The notes: generated by a model from the sequence alone, not told the origin. DNA of 64,000 nt from Aneurinibacillus terranovensis DSM 18919 (GCF_000430625.1 NZ_AUMJ01000019.1:1-64000), one strand, 5' to 3'; shown: positions 48,955-59,331, numbered from the stretch's first letter. Translations and numbers: made by a program.

Positions 48955-49723
48955 TCATCAATAATTCGATGTCCGTTCTGTGCTCCATAAAGTAAACAGT
49001 GCGTACATACCTTGTTTATGAGCCTTGCGGCCCCTCCGGAAAAACGGTGGATCTCATCTAAGGCACCGTCAGAAAAGATTTGCATAGTGAAGATGCCGCG
49101 ACATACTCATCAACCTGTGCACGATCATAATAACCCAGTCTGCATTGTAGGTCGATTCTTTGGCGTATCGCCGCAAATGATTGAAGACGTAGGCGATCCC
49201 ATAATTCACTCTGACCTACAAGAATGAGGGCCATTGGACTTTGGGCATCCATTTTGAAGTTGAGTAAGAACCTCACTTCTTCAAGCATCTCACGGTCTAA
49301 AAGGTGAGCCTCATCTACGACTACGACGGGTTGAATATCATGAATTCCCTTCATCAGCTCAATCTCCCGACTGTAATTGCCGTTTGGCATCCCCTCTATA
49401 AAACCTTGCTTCAGAGCCCAACTTTCCAGCATTCCTTTATAAAAATGACGCGGGGTCGAATCGGATAAATAAAGCACTTGAAATTTTCCGCGATCCAGCC
49501 GATCCACAAACCTTCGAATCGTGGTAGTTTTCCTCGTACCGCAATGGCCAGTCAATACCGCAAATAACTGGCGTTCCGCCGTATACGAAGCAGCGAAGGC
49601 AAAGCATCCAGAGCGTTGGGCGCGTGGTACAAGAAATTGGAAACCGAATGAACAAGTAGCACTCCATCCAATGCGAGATGAGGGGGCAACCTGAAGCATT
49701 GAGGAAACCATAATATTCCCCAT
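48915..49723 (-). pseudogene. ExeA/IstB-type transposition ATPase, frameshifted
   Basis: AAA ATPase like those that help IS21-type or Tn7-like transposases. Seen: a weakened Walker A (LTGHCGTRKTTTI; the usual pattern is GxGTGKTT), Walker B VVVVDEAHLLDREML, and LVGQSELWDRL. The frame breaks near 49095; the end continues in another frame as IFSDGALDEIHRFSGGAA...LINKVC down to a stop at 48915. The N-terminal ~45 residues do not fit the family, suggesting another break at about 49590. No transposase gene remains beside it. Confidence 0.7.
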
Positions 49724-49728
49724 TTCTC

Positions 49729-49776
49729 TGGTGGTTTGAATCGAAAGTACGCTTTTCCTTTCGATTCAAACCACCA
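49729..49776. repeat. Perfect 19-bp inverted repeat at an IS/chromosome junction
   Basis: TGGTGGTTTGAATCGAAAG (49729-49747) and its exact complement (49758-49776) around 10 bases. It separates the ATPase remnant from the potC-like fragment. Could be two IS ends joined after loss of the centre. Confidence 0.8.
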
Positions 49777-49778
49777 GG

Positions 49779-50290
49779 AGTTCCCCGGGAAAAAAGTATT
49801 TACCAATGTGATTATCGCTCCTATGGTTATTCCGGTGGTCGTAGCGGGCATTGCTATGTATCATACGTTTTCGAATTATAAGCTAGTTAATACGATAACC
49901 GGAATGGTACTGGCCCATTCCGTCCTCGCCATTCCCATCGTTTTTATTACAATATTTGCTGGGTTGAACGGAATTGATCGCAATGTCGAACTGGCAGCGC
50001 TTAGCCTCGGCTCAACACCGATTGGAGTATTTTTTAAAATTACATTGCCGCTTATTCGACCGGCAGTCATCGCTAGCGTGCTGTTTGCATTTATAACCTC
50101 ACTGGATGAGGTCGTGGTGTCGATTTTTATTTCGGGTGCAACAACCAAAACGCTGCCGATGGTGATGTGGGAAAACATGCGTACACAGGTTGATCCCACG
50201 ATTGCTGCTGCTTCTACCCTGCTAATTGGCGGAACCATTCTTCTTTTTCTGGTACAGGGTCTTGCACGAATCCCATTGAAACAAAAATAA
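49779..50290 (+). pseudogene. potC: 3' part of a PotC-like ABC permease gene
   Basis: After FPGKKVFTNVIIAPMVIPVV the frame encodes about 165 residues of a spermidine/putrescine-type permease: the coupling motif ELAALSLGSTPIGVFFKITLP (~EAA loop) and DEVVVSIFISG are intact. A full PotC is about 260 residues, so the first ~100 are gone, and no start signal is present. It is the distal end of the operon whose first gene is at 38991. Confidence 0.8.
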
Positions 50291-50673
50291 GTAACATATG
50301 TGAATCAAAGCTAGCTGTGCGTTTCTTGCCGGAACGTATAACTGGCTTTTTATTTACTTTCTTAATAAAAACTTAACAATTAGAAAAGAAATCGCCTATC
50401 CCCATACAAAGTAAAGCGCAAAAACTTGTGACAAAAAGCGTCAAAATCAATTAAATTTAACGGTGTAAATGATATGTAAAGAAAAGATAAAGATCATGTT
50501 AAACTCCTTGTCCCCCTTGGACTCGTGCTATATGATTGATCCCGTGGTCGGGATTCAATTCGACAAAGAAGAAGCTAAGAAGCAAAGTGGAGAGCCTTGA
50601 GAAATGAATCCAGCCAAATTACACATGTTGCATGCTCTACATTCATTAAAAATTCTAAGGGGGATTTTTGAAA
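50291..50673. other. Long upstream region of pstS
   Basis: About 380 AT-rich bases without a gene. It contains the candidate PhoP box (50362-50378) and, at 50540-50556, a small hairpin ATCCCG/CGGGAT. A clear -35/-10 pair was not found. Confidence 0.5.
50362..50378 (+). promoter_or_regulatory. Candidate PhoP box for pstSCAB
   Basis: TTAATA and TTAACA start 11 bases apart, matching the TT(A/T/C)A(C/T)A repeat spacing of PhoP boxes; a weaker TATTTA lies 11 bases before. Position about 300 bases before pstS is far but acceptable. Phosphate-starvation control is expected for this operon. Confidence 0.5.
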
Positions 50674-51798
50674 GTGAATAGTAAAAAAATAGGTGTTCTC
50701 GCGGTGTCAGCAGCTGTAGCCTTATCTCTGTCAGCTTGTTCTTCTTCAAACGGCAGTTTACAACCGGCCGGAAACAAAGATCAAGCGGCTGGAAAAACAA
50801 ATAGCGGAGCCGCGGCCGGCAGTTCCACTTTAATAAATGGTGCAGGTTCTACTTTCGATAATCCGTTGTTTTCTAAACAGTTTAATGAATATCAAAAGGA
50901 ACATCCGGAAATAAAAGTAAACTATCAATCTATCGGTTCTGGCGGCGGTATCAAGCAATTGATTGCTAAAACCGTTGACTTCGGAGCTTCCGACGCGCCG
51001 ATGAAAGCTGATGAATTAAAAGCGGCCGGCGGAAACGTGCTTCATATTCCTGTAACACTTGGTGGAGTAGCCATCTCCTATAACCTTGATGGAGTAAAAG
51101 ATCTCAAAATCACCCCGCAAATCATCGCTGATATTTACAACGGCAAAATTAAAAAATGGAATGACCCTGCGCTTGTGAAGATTAATCCGGGCGTTAACCT
51201 TCCGAATAAGCCTGTCTTCCCGGTACACCGTTCAGACGGCTCGGGTACATCTTTTATCTTTACCAGCTATTTAAATGCTGCTGCACCTGATGCGTGGAAA
51301 AAGAATCAGGTAGGAAAGTCCATTAGCTGGGCTAACGTTGGTACAGGTGCAAAAGGAAATGAAGGGGTAGCCGGCCAAGTTCAAAACACTCCGGGTGCCA
51401 TCGGGTATGTGGAATTGGCTTATGTCATTCAAAACAATATGAGTGCGGCAAAAGTTCAAAATAAAGATGGCCAGTTTGTCGCTCCTTCCCTTGATACCGT
51501 TTCTGCGGCAGCTTCACAGGCTACAGGAAATATGCCGAAAGACTTGAAAATTTCTTTAGTGAACGAGCCAGGTAAGAACAGCTACCCAATCGTTGGCACA
51601 TCCTGGGCGTTAGTGTATGAAAACAATACAGATAAGGACAAAACAGAAAAAGTAGTAAACTTATTGAAATACGTAGTAACCGATGGACAGAAGTTTGCAA
51701 CGGATTTAGAATATGCTCCACTGCCTAAAAATGTACAGGATTTAGATGTTGAACAATTGAAAAATGTAAAGGTAAACGGGCAACCGGTTCTTAAATAA
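50674..51798 (+). CDS. pstS: Phosphate-binding lipoprotein PstS
   Basis: Extracytoplasmic phosphate receptor of the Pst ABC importer. 374 residues with a lipoprotein signal ending LSLSAC (Cys ~22), a serine/alanine linker, then the binding domain with INGAGSTFDNPLF and SIGSGGGIKQLIAKTVDFGASDAP (as pattern) and HRSDGSGTSF, which bind phosphate. GTG 50674 is 10 nt from AAGGGGG; TTG 50668 (4 nt) would add two residues. Confidence 0.93.
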   Translation: MNSKKIGVLAVSAAVALSLSACSSSNGSLQPAGNKDQAAGKTNSGAAAGSSTLINGAGSTFDNPLFSKQFNEYQKEHPEIKVNYQSIGSGGGIKQLIAKTVDFGASDAPMKADELKAAGGNVLHIPVTLGGVAISYNLDGVKDLKITPQIIADIYNGKIKKWNDPALVKINPGVNLPNKPVFPVHRSDGSGTSFIFTSYLNAAAPDAWKKNQVGKSISWANVGTGAKGNEGVAGQVQNTPGAIGYVELAYVIQNNMSAAKVQNKDGQFVAPSLDTVSAAASQATGNMPKDLKISLVNEPGKNSYPIVGTSWALVYENNTDKDKTEKVVNLLKYVVTDGQKFATDLEYAPLPKNVQDLDVEQLKNVKVNGQPVLK

Positions 51799-51810
51799 CA
51801 TAAAGGCATG

Positions 51811-51855
51811 CTTGGCTGTCGCTGTGCGAAAAGGGCGGGCGACAGCCAGGTTTTC
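51811..51855 (+). terminator. Attenuating hairpin between pstS and pstC
   Basis: CTTGGCTGTCGC pairs with GCGACAGCCAGG (one G-U), then TTTTCTT. As in other pst operons, partial termination here would make more PstS than PstCAB. Confidence 0.8.
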
Positions 51856-51878
51856 TTCATGAATGGAGTGCAACTCTT

Positions 51879-52802
51879 TTGGGAAAAAGATATGGAGATC
51901 AGGTTTTTAAAATCATTGCGTATGTTTTTGGCTTCGCGATAATCGGATTGTTGCTGCTCATGCTGTGGGAAATGTACCGGGGCTCAAGCCTGGCGATCAG
52001 TAAGTTTGGATTTGGTTTTATTTTTAGCCAAACGTGGGATCCTGTTGGAGAAAAGTTTGGGGCGTGGCCCTTTATATATGGAACGATTGTTTCTTCTATT
52101 ATGGCCCTGCTTATCGCAACGCCGATTAGTGTAGGGATTGCTGTTTTTCTTGTGGAAATCGCACCGAAATGGTTTCAAAATATAGTAGGATTTTTAATTG
52201 AACTGCTAGCTGCTATCCCCTCCATTATTTACGGACTGTGGGGAATATTTATTCTTGGGCCTATTATTCGTGATCATATCGCTCCTTTGTTTATTAATAC
52301 ACTTGGCGCATTTATTCCATTTTTTAAAGGCCCGTCTTTCGGCCCTGGGATTTTCACGGCCGGTGTCATTCTGTCTATCATGATTATACCTACTATTGCA
52401 GCTATTTCCCGAGAAGTGATTCTTGTCGTACCGGATGCTCAACGGGAAGCGGCGCTGGCTCTTGGGGCCACAAAATGGGAAATGATTCGTATGGCGGTTC
52501 TCACTTATGCCAGATCCGGAATTCTGGGTGCAATGATTATCGGTTTGGGCCGTGCTATTGGGGAGACTATGTCTGTAACGATGGTAATCGGAAACCGCCC
52601 GGAAATTCCAAAATCAATCTTTGACCCGGCCTATACGATGGCGAGTGTTATCGCAAATGAGTTTACGGAAGCTTCCTCTGACTTATACCTGTCTGCTTTA
52701 ATTGAAGTAGGGTTTTTATTGTTTGCTGTAACTTTTATTGTGAATATGTTTGCCCGCTTCTTAGTATGGTCGACTTCGAGAGGCGTACAGGGGGCTAAAT
52801 AA
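51879..52802 (+). CDS. pstC: Phosphate ABC transporter permease PstC
   Basis: Membrane permease, 307 residues, six helices. SQTWDPVGEKFGAWPFIYGT (~50), the EAA loop REAALALGATKWEMIRMAVL (~190) and GRAIGETMSVTMVIGN (~225) are diagnostic. Start TTG 51879, 8 nt after TGGAGTG. The stop overlaps the pstA start by one base. Confidence 0.94.
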   Translation: MGKRYGDQVFKIIAYVFGFAIIGLLLLMLWEMYRGSSLAISKFGFGFIFSQTWDPVGEKFGAWPFIYGTIVSSIMALLIATPISVGIAVFLVEIAPKWFQNIVGFLIELLAAIPSIIYGLWGIFILGPIIRDHIAPLFINTLGAFIPFFKGPSFGPGIFTAGVILSIMIIPTIAAISREVILVVPDAQREAALALGATKWEMIRMAVLTYARSGILGAMIIGLGRAIGETMSVTMVIGNRPEIPKSIFDPAYTMASVIANEFTEASSDLYLSALIEVGFLLFAVTFIVNMFARFLVWSTSRGVQGAK

Positions 52803-53680
52803 TGGAGAATGCAATGGACAGAATGGAAGTTAAACATTATCGGGAATCCAACCTTTTAAAGCGGCGCAAACTCAAAAATTCGTTGATGATCGGGCTTATG
52901 ATTGTAGCTACATTGTTAGCCCTTACGCCGCTGTTTAGCATCTTGGGATATGTTGTAGTGAAGGGGATCGGGGGAATCAATTTAGATTTCTTTACGAAAC
53001 TTCCTGCGCCGCCTGGTGAGCTGGGTGGGGGATTGGCCAACGGAATTGTTGGAACATTTGTATTGATTGGAATTGCGTCTGTCATTGGCATACCCTTTGG
53101 CATTATGACCGGGATTTTTCTGTCCGAGTACGGGAGAAACAGGTTTGGACGTATCGTATCCTTTTTAACGGATATTTTGCTCGGTGTTCCTTCCATTGTG
53201 GTGGGGATTGTTGTTTACACATTTTTAGTCCTTGCGATGGGTGGATTTACCGCGTATGCGGGTGGTGTGGCTCTCGCTATTATTATGATACCTGCGGTGA
53301 CACGAACGACGGAAGAAATGTTAAAGCTTGTTCCCAGCAGTATTAGGGAAGCAGGATTAGCACTAGGAATCCCGCAGTGGCGAGTCATTGTCTTTATTGT
53401 TCTTCCTACCTCGATGCGCGGTATCATTACCGGAGTTATCCTTGCCATCGCCCGCGTGTCAGGGGAAACAGCCCCGCTCCTCTTTACGGCTTTTGGGAAT
53501 ATGTATTGGAACACTACGCTAAAGGAGCCGATTGCTTCGCTGCCTGTTCAGGTATTTAATTATGCGATTTCACCGTATAAACAATGGCAGGCTCAGGCAT
53601 GGGCAGGAGCTCTGACGCTGATACTGATTGTTATCATACTAAATGTTGCCGCTCGTTTGATTACAAAAAAGCGGTCATAA
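52802..53680 (+). CDS. pstA: Phosphate ABC transporter permease PstA
   Basis: Second membrane permease, 292 residues. GGGLANGIVGTFVLIGIASV, the EAA loop REAGLALGIPQWRVIVFIVLP and ISGETAPLLFTAF-like RVSGETAPLLF are typical. ATG 52802 is in a TAATGG overlap; ATG 52814, with GGAG just before, is an alternative that removes four residues. Confidence 0.94.
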   Translation: MENAMDRMEVKHYRESNLLKRRKLKNSLMIGLMIVATLLALTPLFSILGYVVVKGIGGINLDFFTKLPAPPGELGGGLANGIVGTFVLIGIASVIGIPFGIMTGIFLSEYGRNRFGRIVSFLTDILLGVPSIVVGIVVYTFLVLAMGGFTAYAGGVALAIIMIPAVTRTTEEMLKLVPSSIREAGLALGIPQWRVIVFIVLPTSMRGIITGVILAIARVSGETAPLLFTAFGNMYWNTTLKEPIASLPVQVFNYAISPYKQWQAQAWAGALTLILIVIILNVAARLITKKRS

Positions 53681-53695
53681 GCAGAGGTAGATAAA

Positions 53696-54445
53696 ATGAT
53701 TGAAGCTAAACAGCTTAACTTATGGTACGGTGATTTTCATGCTGTTAAAGATATCAATATAACCATAGAAAAAAATAAGGTAACCGCTTTTATTGGACCT
53801 TCGGGCTGTGGGAAATCAACTTTTCTGCGCGCCATCAACCGAATGCACGAAGTGATCGAAGGGGCAAAAGTTGGTGGGCAGATCACCGTCGAAGGCGAAG
53901 ATATTTACAGACCGGACAAAGACCCGGTTACTGTTCGTCATAAAATTGGAATGGTATTTCAGAAGCCCAATCCATTTCCCACGATGTCTATTTACGATAA
54001 TGTGGCGGCCGGTTTACGTCTTAACGGCATGCGAAATAAAAAGAAATTGGATGAAGTCGTTGAAAAATGCCTGGAACAGGCGGGATTATTTGAGGAGGTT
54101 AAAGACCGCTTGAATAAGAATGCCATGGGGCTTTCAGGCGGACAGCAGCAGCGCTTATGTATCGCCAGGACGCTTGCCGTCGAACCACATGTGATTCTGA
54201 TGGATGAACCTACTTCCGCTCTCGATCCCATTTCGACGCAAAAGGTAGAGGAACTGGTCACAGAGCTGAAGAAAAAGTATACGATTATTATGGTGACCCA
54301 TAATATGCAGCAGGCCGCCCGCGTGTCGGATTATACCGCATTTTTCCTGCTGGGTGAGTTGGTTGAATTTGACGAAACAGAAGCGATTTTTACCAATCCA
54401 AAGGATAAGCGAACCGAAGATTATATTTCCGGACGCTTTGGATAA
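53696..54445 (+). CDS. pstB: Phosphate ABC transporter ATPase PstB
   Basis: Drives phosphate import. 249 residues: Walker [17 protein letters not shown] (~34), signature [15 protein letters not shown] (~142), Walker [13 protein letters not shown] (~165). PstB-specific [14 protein letters not shown] starts the protein. No phoU follows; a terminator and then the CtsR operon come next, so PhoU, if present, is elsewhere. Confidence 0.96.
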   Translation: MIEAKQLNLWYGDFHAVKDINITIEKNKVTAFIGPSGCGKSTFLRAINRMHEVIEGAKVGGQITVEGEDIYRPDKDPVTVRHKIGMVFQKPNPFPTMSIYDNVAAGLRLNGMRNKKKLDEVVEKCLEQAGLFEEVKDRLNKNAMGLSGGQQQRLCIARTLAVEPHVILMDEPTSALDPISTQKVEELVTELKKKYTIIMVTHNMQQAARVSDYTAFFLLGELVEFDETEAIFTNPKDKRTEDYISGRFG

Positions 54446-54455
54446 AAATTTATAA

Positions 54456-54490
54456 AACAGGCCTGCTATCACATGTGGGTCTGTTTTTTT
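54456..54490 (+). terminator. Rho-independent terminator after pstB
   Basis: AACAGGCC pairs with GGTCTGTT (one G-U) around a 13-nt loop; T7 run. Confidence 0.8.
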
Positions 54491-54605
54491 GCGTAAGCAA
54501 AGCTTTTAAATTTTTGAAGGTTGCTTTTTATTTGCTGCAAAAAGGGGTAGATTATTACAGGAGAGGAATACAAACACGAATAAAGTGTAAGAATAATATT
54601 ATGAC

Positions 54606-54634
54606 TTGATCAGGTTGGAAAATATCAGTATAAT
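54606..54634 (+). promoter_or_regulatory. SigA promoter of the ctsR operon
   Basis: TTGATC, 17-bp spacer, TATAAT (54629-54634). The CtsR operator begins four bases downstream of the -10. Confidence 0.85.
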
Positions 54635-54637
54635 TAA

Positions 54638-54660
54638 AGTCAAAGAAAGTCAAAGTCAAA
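54638..54660 (+). promoter_or_regulatory. CtsR operator
   Basis: AGTCAAA GAA AGTCAAA matches the CtsR heptad tandem with a 3-bp spacer, and a third GTCAAA follows directly. Overlap with the transcription start fits autorepression of ctsR-mcsA-mcsB-clpC. Confidence 0.92.
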
Positions 54661-54690
54661 CCCAGACTCGGCTATGAAGGAGGTGCCTGG

Positions 54691-55149
54691 ATGAGGAACG
54701 TATCCGACATCATTGAAGAGCATCTTAAGAGGATTTTACTACAGAGCAATGGTGCGGTTGAAATTCAGCGTAGTGAATTAGCAGACAAATTCAGATGTGT
54801 TCCGTCGCAAATCAACTATGTCATTAGCACCCGTTTTACTGTGGAAAAAGGATACCTGGTTGAAAGTAAACGGGGTGGCGGTGGGTACATCCGAATACGC
54901 AAAGTTGGGATTCTTGACAAAGAGAACTTTTATCACAAGTTAATGGAAAGTATAGGAGAGTGTATTTCATCCACTGTATGTGAAAATATAATTGAACGCA
55001 TGATGGAAGAAGGGTTGATCAATCAGCGTGAAATGAGGCTGATGAGAGCCGCTACAGGAAGAATTCTGGCCAATATCCCTCTGGCGAACCGTGACTTTTA
55101 TCGTGCGGAAATCTTAAAAACCATGCTTACAGCGCTATTTATTTTTTAG
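54691..55149 (+). CDS. ctsR: Class III heat-shock repressor CtsR
   Basis: Winged-helix repressor of clp genes, 152 residues. MRNVSDIIEEHLKRILLQS begins the DNA-binding domain, KRGGGGYIRI (~60) is the conserved wing and glycine loop that senses heat, and the C-terminal part mediates dimerisation. AAGGAGG precedes the start. First gene of its own operon. Confidence 0.96.
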   Translation: MRNVSDIIEEHLKRILLQSNGAVEIQRSELADKFRCVPSQINYVISTRFTVEKGYLVESKRGGGGYIRIRKVGILDKENFYHKLMESIGECISSTVCENIIERMMEEGLINQREMRLMRAATGRILANIPLANRDFYRAEILKTMLTALFIF

Positions 55150-55183
55150 CCTGGAACTATAAAGTGTCAGGAGGAGATTTGTG

Positions 55184-55705
55184 ATGATCTGCCAGGAATG
55201 CCATAAACGGCCGGCCACCCTTCACTTTACAAAGATTATTAATGGAGAGAAAACAGAATCTCACCTTTGTGAAGTATGCGCACAGGAGAAAGGCGAAATG
55301 TTTCCGGGTGCTATGAATAATTTCTCCATACACAATTTATTATCCGGCTTGATGCTGAATAATCATGAACCGACCAGTCCAGTTGAGGTGAAAGAGCAAA
55401 ATCCTTTGCACTGTGATACGTGTGGGTTAACTTATTCCCAATTCAGCAAAAGCGGGCGTTTTGGCTGCAGTAATTGCTACCGGGCGTTTGAAGAAAAACT
55501 TGATCCGCTGTTTAGGCGCATACATGGTAATACACGCCATAGCGGGAAAGTACCGGAGCGTTCCGGGGGCAGTATTAAGTTGAAAAAAGAACTGGAAGAC
55601 CTGAAAAGAAACCTGCAGCGGTGTATTGAACACGAGAAGTTTGAAGAAGCGGCTACCATTCGCGATCGCATTCGCGAGTTGGAGCAGAAAATAGCAGAAT
55701 TGTAG
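55184..55705 (+). CDS. mcsA: CtsR/ClpC adaptor McsA
   Basis: Zinc-binding partner that activates the arginine kinase McsB. 173 residues from ATG 55184 (a GTG at 55181 is also possible). Four CxxC pairs are present: CQEC, CEVC, CDTC and CSNC. A C-terminal UVR motif (LKKELEDLKRNLQRCIEHEKFEEAATIRD as pattern) ends the protein. AGGAGGAG precedes it. Confidence 0.95.
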   Translation: MICQECHKRPATLHFTKIINGEKTESHLCEVCAQEKGEMFPGAMNNFSIHNLLSGLMLNNHEPTSPVEVKEQNPLHCDTCGLTYSQFSKSGRFGCSNCYRAFEEKLDPLFRRIHGNTRHSGKVPERSGGSIKLKKELEDLKRNLQRCIEHEKFEEAATIRDRIRELEQKIAEL

Positions 55706-55716
55706 GAGGGAGTGCA

Positions 55717-56787
55717 ATGTCTTTCCAACGATTTATTTCCAATCCGGTTAGTGAATGGATGAATGGAGGGGGGGGGGATGCCGATATCGTAATTAGCAGC
55801 CGTGTCCGCTTGGCCCGGAATTTGCAGGAACACCCATTCCCGATGCTTGCGACGGATTCGCAATCCGAACAGGTGATACAGAAAGTGCAGCAGGCGATGG
55901 AGGATGAAACCTTTCAGGAACTTGGTCCGTTCGAAATGATAAGAATGGATGACCTTACTTCTCTGCAAAAGCGCGTGCTTGTTGAGAAACATCTTATCAG
56001 CCCGAATTTGGCTGGCGAATCCCGCAAAGGTGCAGCGGTCGTTAGTACGAATGAAGAAATTAGCATCATGATTAATGAAGAAGACCATATTCGGATTCAA
56101 TGCCTGTTTCCCGGCCTTCAATTAAAGGAAGCATGGAGCATTGCCAACACCATAGACGATGCTTTTGAAAGGCATCTCGATTATGCCTTTCATGAACAGC
56201 GGGGTTTTCTTACCAGCTGCCCGACCAATGTGGGAACCGGCATTCGCGCTTCTGTGATGATGCACCTTCCCGCACTGGTCATGACCCAACAGATTAATCG
56301 GATTTTATCTGCGATTACGCATGTCGGGTTAGTGGTAAGGGGCCTATACGGGGAAGGCAGCGAAGCGACCGGAAACTTATTTCAGATTTCAAATCAGATT
56401 ACGCTCGGTCAATCAGAGAATGAAATTGTTGCCAACTTATACAGCGTAGCGAGACAAATTATCGAGCAGGAAAGAGCAGCACGTACCCTCCTGCTTGAAA
56501 ATAACCGGCTTCAGCTTGAAGACCGCCTCTGCCGCGCCTATGGTGTACTGACGAATGCCCGGATTATTGAATCCAAGGAAGCGGCGCAGAAATTATCTGA
56601 CGTAAGACTTGGCATCGACCTTGACATCGTAAAGGGAATCGAAGCCAGTGTGATTAATGAATTAATGATTATGACCCAGCCGGGTTTCCTGCAGCAGTAC
56701 GCAGGGCAGCAGCTGACACCGGATTCACGGGATGAACGGCGCGCCCGTTTAATTCGTGAACGATTGCAAGTATCCAAGAACTCTTAA
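55717..56787 (+). CDS. mcsB: Protein-arginine kinase McsB
   Basis: Phosphorylates arginines on CtsR and on proteins for ClpCP degradation. 356 residues. The guanido-kinase core shows [12 protein letters not shown] (~27), [19 protein letters not shown] (~168) with the catalytic cysteine, and [10 protein letters not shown] (~207). A G9 run at 55767-55775 lies in the N-terminal part and keeps frame. Eleven nt after mcsA. Confidence 0.95.
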   Translation: MSFQRFISNPVSEWMNGGGGDADIVISSRVRLARNLQEHPFPMLATDSQSEQVIQKVQQAMEDETFQELGPFEMIRMDDLTSLQKRVLVEKHLISPNLAGESRKGAAVVSTNEEISIMINEEDHIRIQCLFPGLQLKEAWSIANTIDDAFERHLDYAFHEQRGFLTSCPTNVGTGIRASVMMHLPALVMTQQINRILSAITHVGLVVRGLYGEGSEATGNLFQISNQITLGQSENEIVANLYSVARQIIEQERAARTLLLENNRLQLEDRLCRAYGVLTNARIIESKEAAQKLSDVRLGIDLDIVKGIEASVINELMIMTQPGFLQQYAGQQLTPDSRDERRARLIRERLQVSKNS

Positions 56788-56810
56788 TTACTTATGGAGG
56801 TGTTTATATT

Positions 56811-59264
56811 ATGATGTTTGGTCGTTTTACGGAAAGAGCACAGAAAGTTTTAGCCCTCGCCCAGGAAGAAGCTGTCCGTCTGGGACACAAAAACATCGGA
56901 ACGGAGCATATTCTTCTCGGCCTCATTCGTGAAGGGGACGGAATTGCCGCTAAAGCGCTGCAGGCGCTGGGGCTAGGATTAGACAAGATTCAAGGGGAGG
57001 TAGAATCACTAATCGGACGCGGCGGGGAGCAGCCGAGCAATATTAACTATACCCCGCGAGCAAAAAAAGTCATTGAACTCTCGATGGATGAGGCAAGAAA
57101 ACTTGGCCATACGTATGTCGGTACCGAACACATCCTGTTAGGTCTGATTCGGGAAGGGGAAGGTGTGGCGGCTCGCGTGCTGAATAATCTTGGCGTAAGC
57201 CTGAATAAAGCCCGCCAGCAAGTGCTTCAGCTTCTCGGCAGCAGTGAAGCGATGTCTTCCCACCAGCAAAGCGCGGCGAATCCTGCCGCTAACACGCCTA
57301 CGCTTGACAGCCTTGCCCGTGATTTAACGGCCGTGGCTCGTGAAGGAGGCCTTGACCCGGTTATCGGCCGGGCAAAAGAAATTGAACGTGTTATCCAGGT
57401 TTTGAGCCGGCGTACGAAAAATAACCCTGTTCTTATCGGGGAACCGGGTGTAGGTAAAACAGCGATTGCAGAAGGATTGGCCCAACGCATCATTAATAAT
57501 GAAATTCCTGAAACTCTGCGTAATAAGCGCGTCATGACCCTCGATATGGGGACGGTAGTAGCCGGTACGAAATATCGTGGTGAATTCGAGGATCGGTTGA
57601 AAAAAATTATGGATGAAATTCGCCAGGCGGGAAACATCATCCTATTTATCGACGAACTTCATACGCTGATTGGAGCGGGTGGCGCAGAAGGTGCCATCGA
57701 CGCCTCCAATATTTTGAAACCTTCTCTTGCTCGTGGTGAGCTTCAGTGTATCGGTGCGACAACGCTCGATGAATACCGCAAATATATCGAAAAAGACGCT
57801 GCGCTTGAGCGCCGTTTCCAGCCGATTCAAGTTAATGAACCGTCACCGGAAGAGGCTATTCAAATTTTATTTGGACTGCGCGACCGTTATGAAGCCCACC
57901 ACCGGGTAAAAATTACCGATGAAGCGGTTGAACAAGCGGTTCGCTTATCGGATCGTTATATTACCGACCGCTACCTGCCTGATAAGGCGATTGACCTCAT
58001 TGATGAGGCGGCATCGAAAGTGCGCCTTCAATCATATACGATTCCGCCAAATCTTAAAGAATTAGAACAGCGTCTGGAAGAAGTGCGCAAAGAAAAAGAT
58101 GCTTCTGTACAGAGCCAGGAATTCGAGAAGGCAGCTTCCCTGCGCGATAAGGAGCAGAAGCTGCGTGAAGAACTGGAGAGAACGAAAAACGAATGGCAGG
58201 AGAAACAGGGACAAACGGATTCGGAAGTAACACCCGAAGATATCGCCTCTGTTGTGGCCAACTGGACGGGTATTCCTGTCGTCAAGCTGAAAGAAGAAGA
58301 AACCGAGCGCTTGTTAAAGATGGAAGAAATTCTGCATAATCGCGTTATTGGCCAGGAAGATGCAGTTAAATCGATTTCCCGTGCCGTTCGCCGGGCCCGC
58401 GCTGGCCTGAAAGACCCGAAACGCCCGATAGGTTCCTTCATTTTCCTTGGTCCTACTGGTGTGGGTAAGACGGAGCTTGCCCGCGCGATTGCCGAAGCGT
58501 TATTCGGCGCGGAAGATGCGATGATCCGAATTGACATGTCTGAGTATATGGAAAAACATTCAACATCCCGTCTTGTCGGTGCACCTCCGGGATATGTCGG
58601 CTTTGATGAAGGAGGGCAATTAACGGAAAAAGTGCGCCGGAAGCCTTATTCGGTTATTTTGCTTGATGAAATTGAGAAGGCGCATCCGGAAGTCTTCAAT
58701 ATCCTGCTGCAGGTTCTTGAAGACGGGCGTCTGACTGATTCGAAAGGCCGCACAGTGGATTTCCGCAATACGGTTATCATCATGACCTCAAACGTAGGGG
58801 CTGAGATGATTAAAAAGAATTCCTCGCTTGGGTTTACAACGCCTAACACAAGCAAAGATTATGAAGATATGAAGAGCCGTGTTCTGGGCGAATTAAAGCG
58901 CAGCTTCCGCCCGGAATTCATCAACCGGATCGATGAACTCATCGTATTCCATTCGCTTGAGGAAACGCACATTTCCGAAATTGTGCTGCTCATGACTGAA
59001 CAACTCCGCAAACGCCTGAATGAGCAGGAGATCGACTTTGTACTGACCGATGAAGCGAAGAAGTATCTCGCAAAAGAAGGCTTTGATCCGGCTTACGGCG
59101 CTCGTCCGCTTCGCAGGGCGATCCAGCGTCATATCGAGGATCGTTTGTCTGAAGAGCTATTAATGGGCAATATCCAAAAAGGCGATATGGTAAAAATTGA
59201 TGCGGCGGATGGTAAGCTGACGGTCCAAAAGGTTGAAAAAGAATCGGTATCTCCTAACGCATAA
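56811..59264 (+). CDS. clpC: AAA+ unfoldase ClpC
   Basis: Hexameric unfoldase that feeds ClpP and works with McsB and MecA. 817 residues: N-terminal double repeat (~1-145), first AAA+ with [15 protein letters not shown] (~207), middle coiled-coil with the UVR-like [15 protein letters not shown] (~430), second AAA+ with [13 protein letters not shown] (~543) and the ClpP loop region near [12 protein letters not shown]. The double ATG at 56811/56814 follows GGAGG; the second may be used. Confidence 0.97.
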   Translation: MMFGRFTERAQKVLALAQEEAVRLGHKNIGTEHILLGLIREGDGIAAKALQALGLGLDKIQGEVESLIGRGGEQPSNINYTPRAKKVIELSMDEARKLGHTYVGTEHILLGLIREGEGVAARVLNNLGVSLNKARQQVLQLLGSSEAMSSHQQSAANPAANTPTLDSLARDLTAVAREGGLDPVIGRAKEIERVIQVLSRRTKNNPVLIGEPGVGKTAIAEGLAQRIINNEIPETLRNKRVMTLDMGTVVAGTKYRGEFEDRLKKIMDEIRQAGNIILFIDELHTLIGAGGAEGAIDASNILKPSLARGELQCIGATTLDEYRKYIEKDAALERRFQPIQVNEPSPEEAIQILFGLRDRYEAHHRVKITDEAVEQAVRLSDRYITDRYLPDKAIDLIDEAASKVRLQSYTIPPNLKELEQRLEEVRKEKDASVQSQEFEKAASLRDKEQKLREELERTKNEWQEKQGQTDSEVTPEDIASVVANWTGIPVVKLKEEETERLLKMEEILHNRVIGQEDAVKSISRAVRRARAGLKDPKRPIGSFIFLGPTGVGKTELARAIAEALFGAEDAMIRIDMSEYMEKHSTSRLVGAPPGYVGFDEGGQLTEKVRRKPYSVILLDEIEKAHPEVFNILLQVLEDGRLTDSKGRTVDFRNTVIIMTSNVGAEMIKKNSSLGFTTPNTSKDYEDMKSRVLGELKRSFRPEFINRIDELIVFHSLEETHISEIVLLMTEQLRKRLNEQEIDFVLTDEAKKYLAKEGFDPAYGARPLRRAIQRHIEDRLSEELLMGNIQKGDMVKIDAADGKLTVQKVEKESVSPNA

Positions 59265-59291
59265 AATTGTGTATAATAGAAATACACACAC

Positions 59292-59331
59292 AAGGCTCCT
59301 CCTAAGGCTTTCTCCTCAGGGGAGCCTTCTT
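59292..59331 (+). terminator. Terminator after clpC
   Basis: AAGGCTCC (59292-59299) pairs with GGAGCCTT (59321-59328); CTTT follows. Internal secondary stem possible. Confidence 0.65.

Noticed and set aside
55767-55775. G-run in mcsB as a frameshift
   Set aside because: The reading frame stays continuous and matches the family on both sides.
57227-58537. Long antisense frames inside clpC
   Set aside because: Serine-rich shadow translations of a conserved gene; typical of highly coding sequence.
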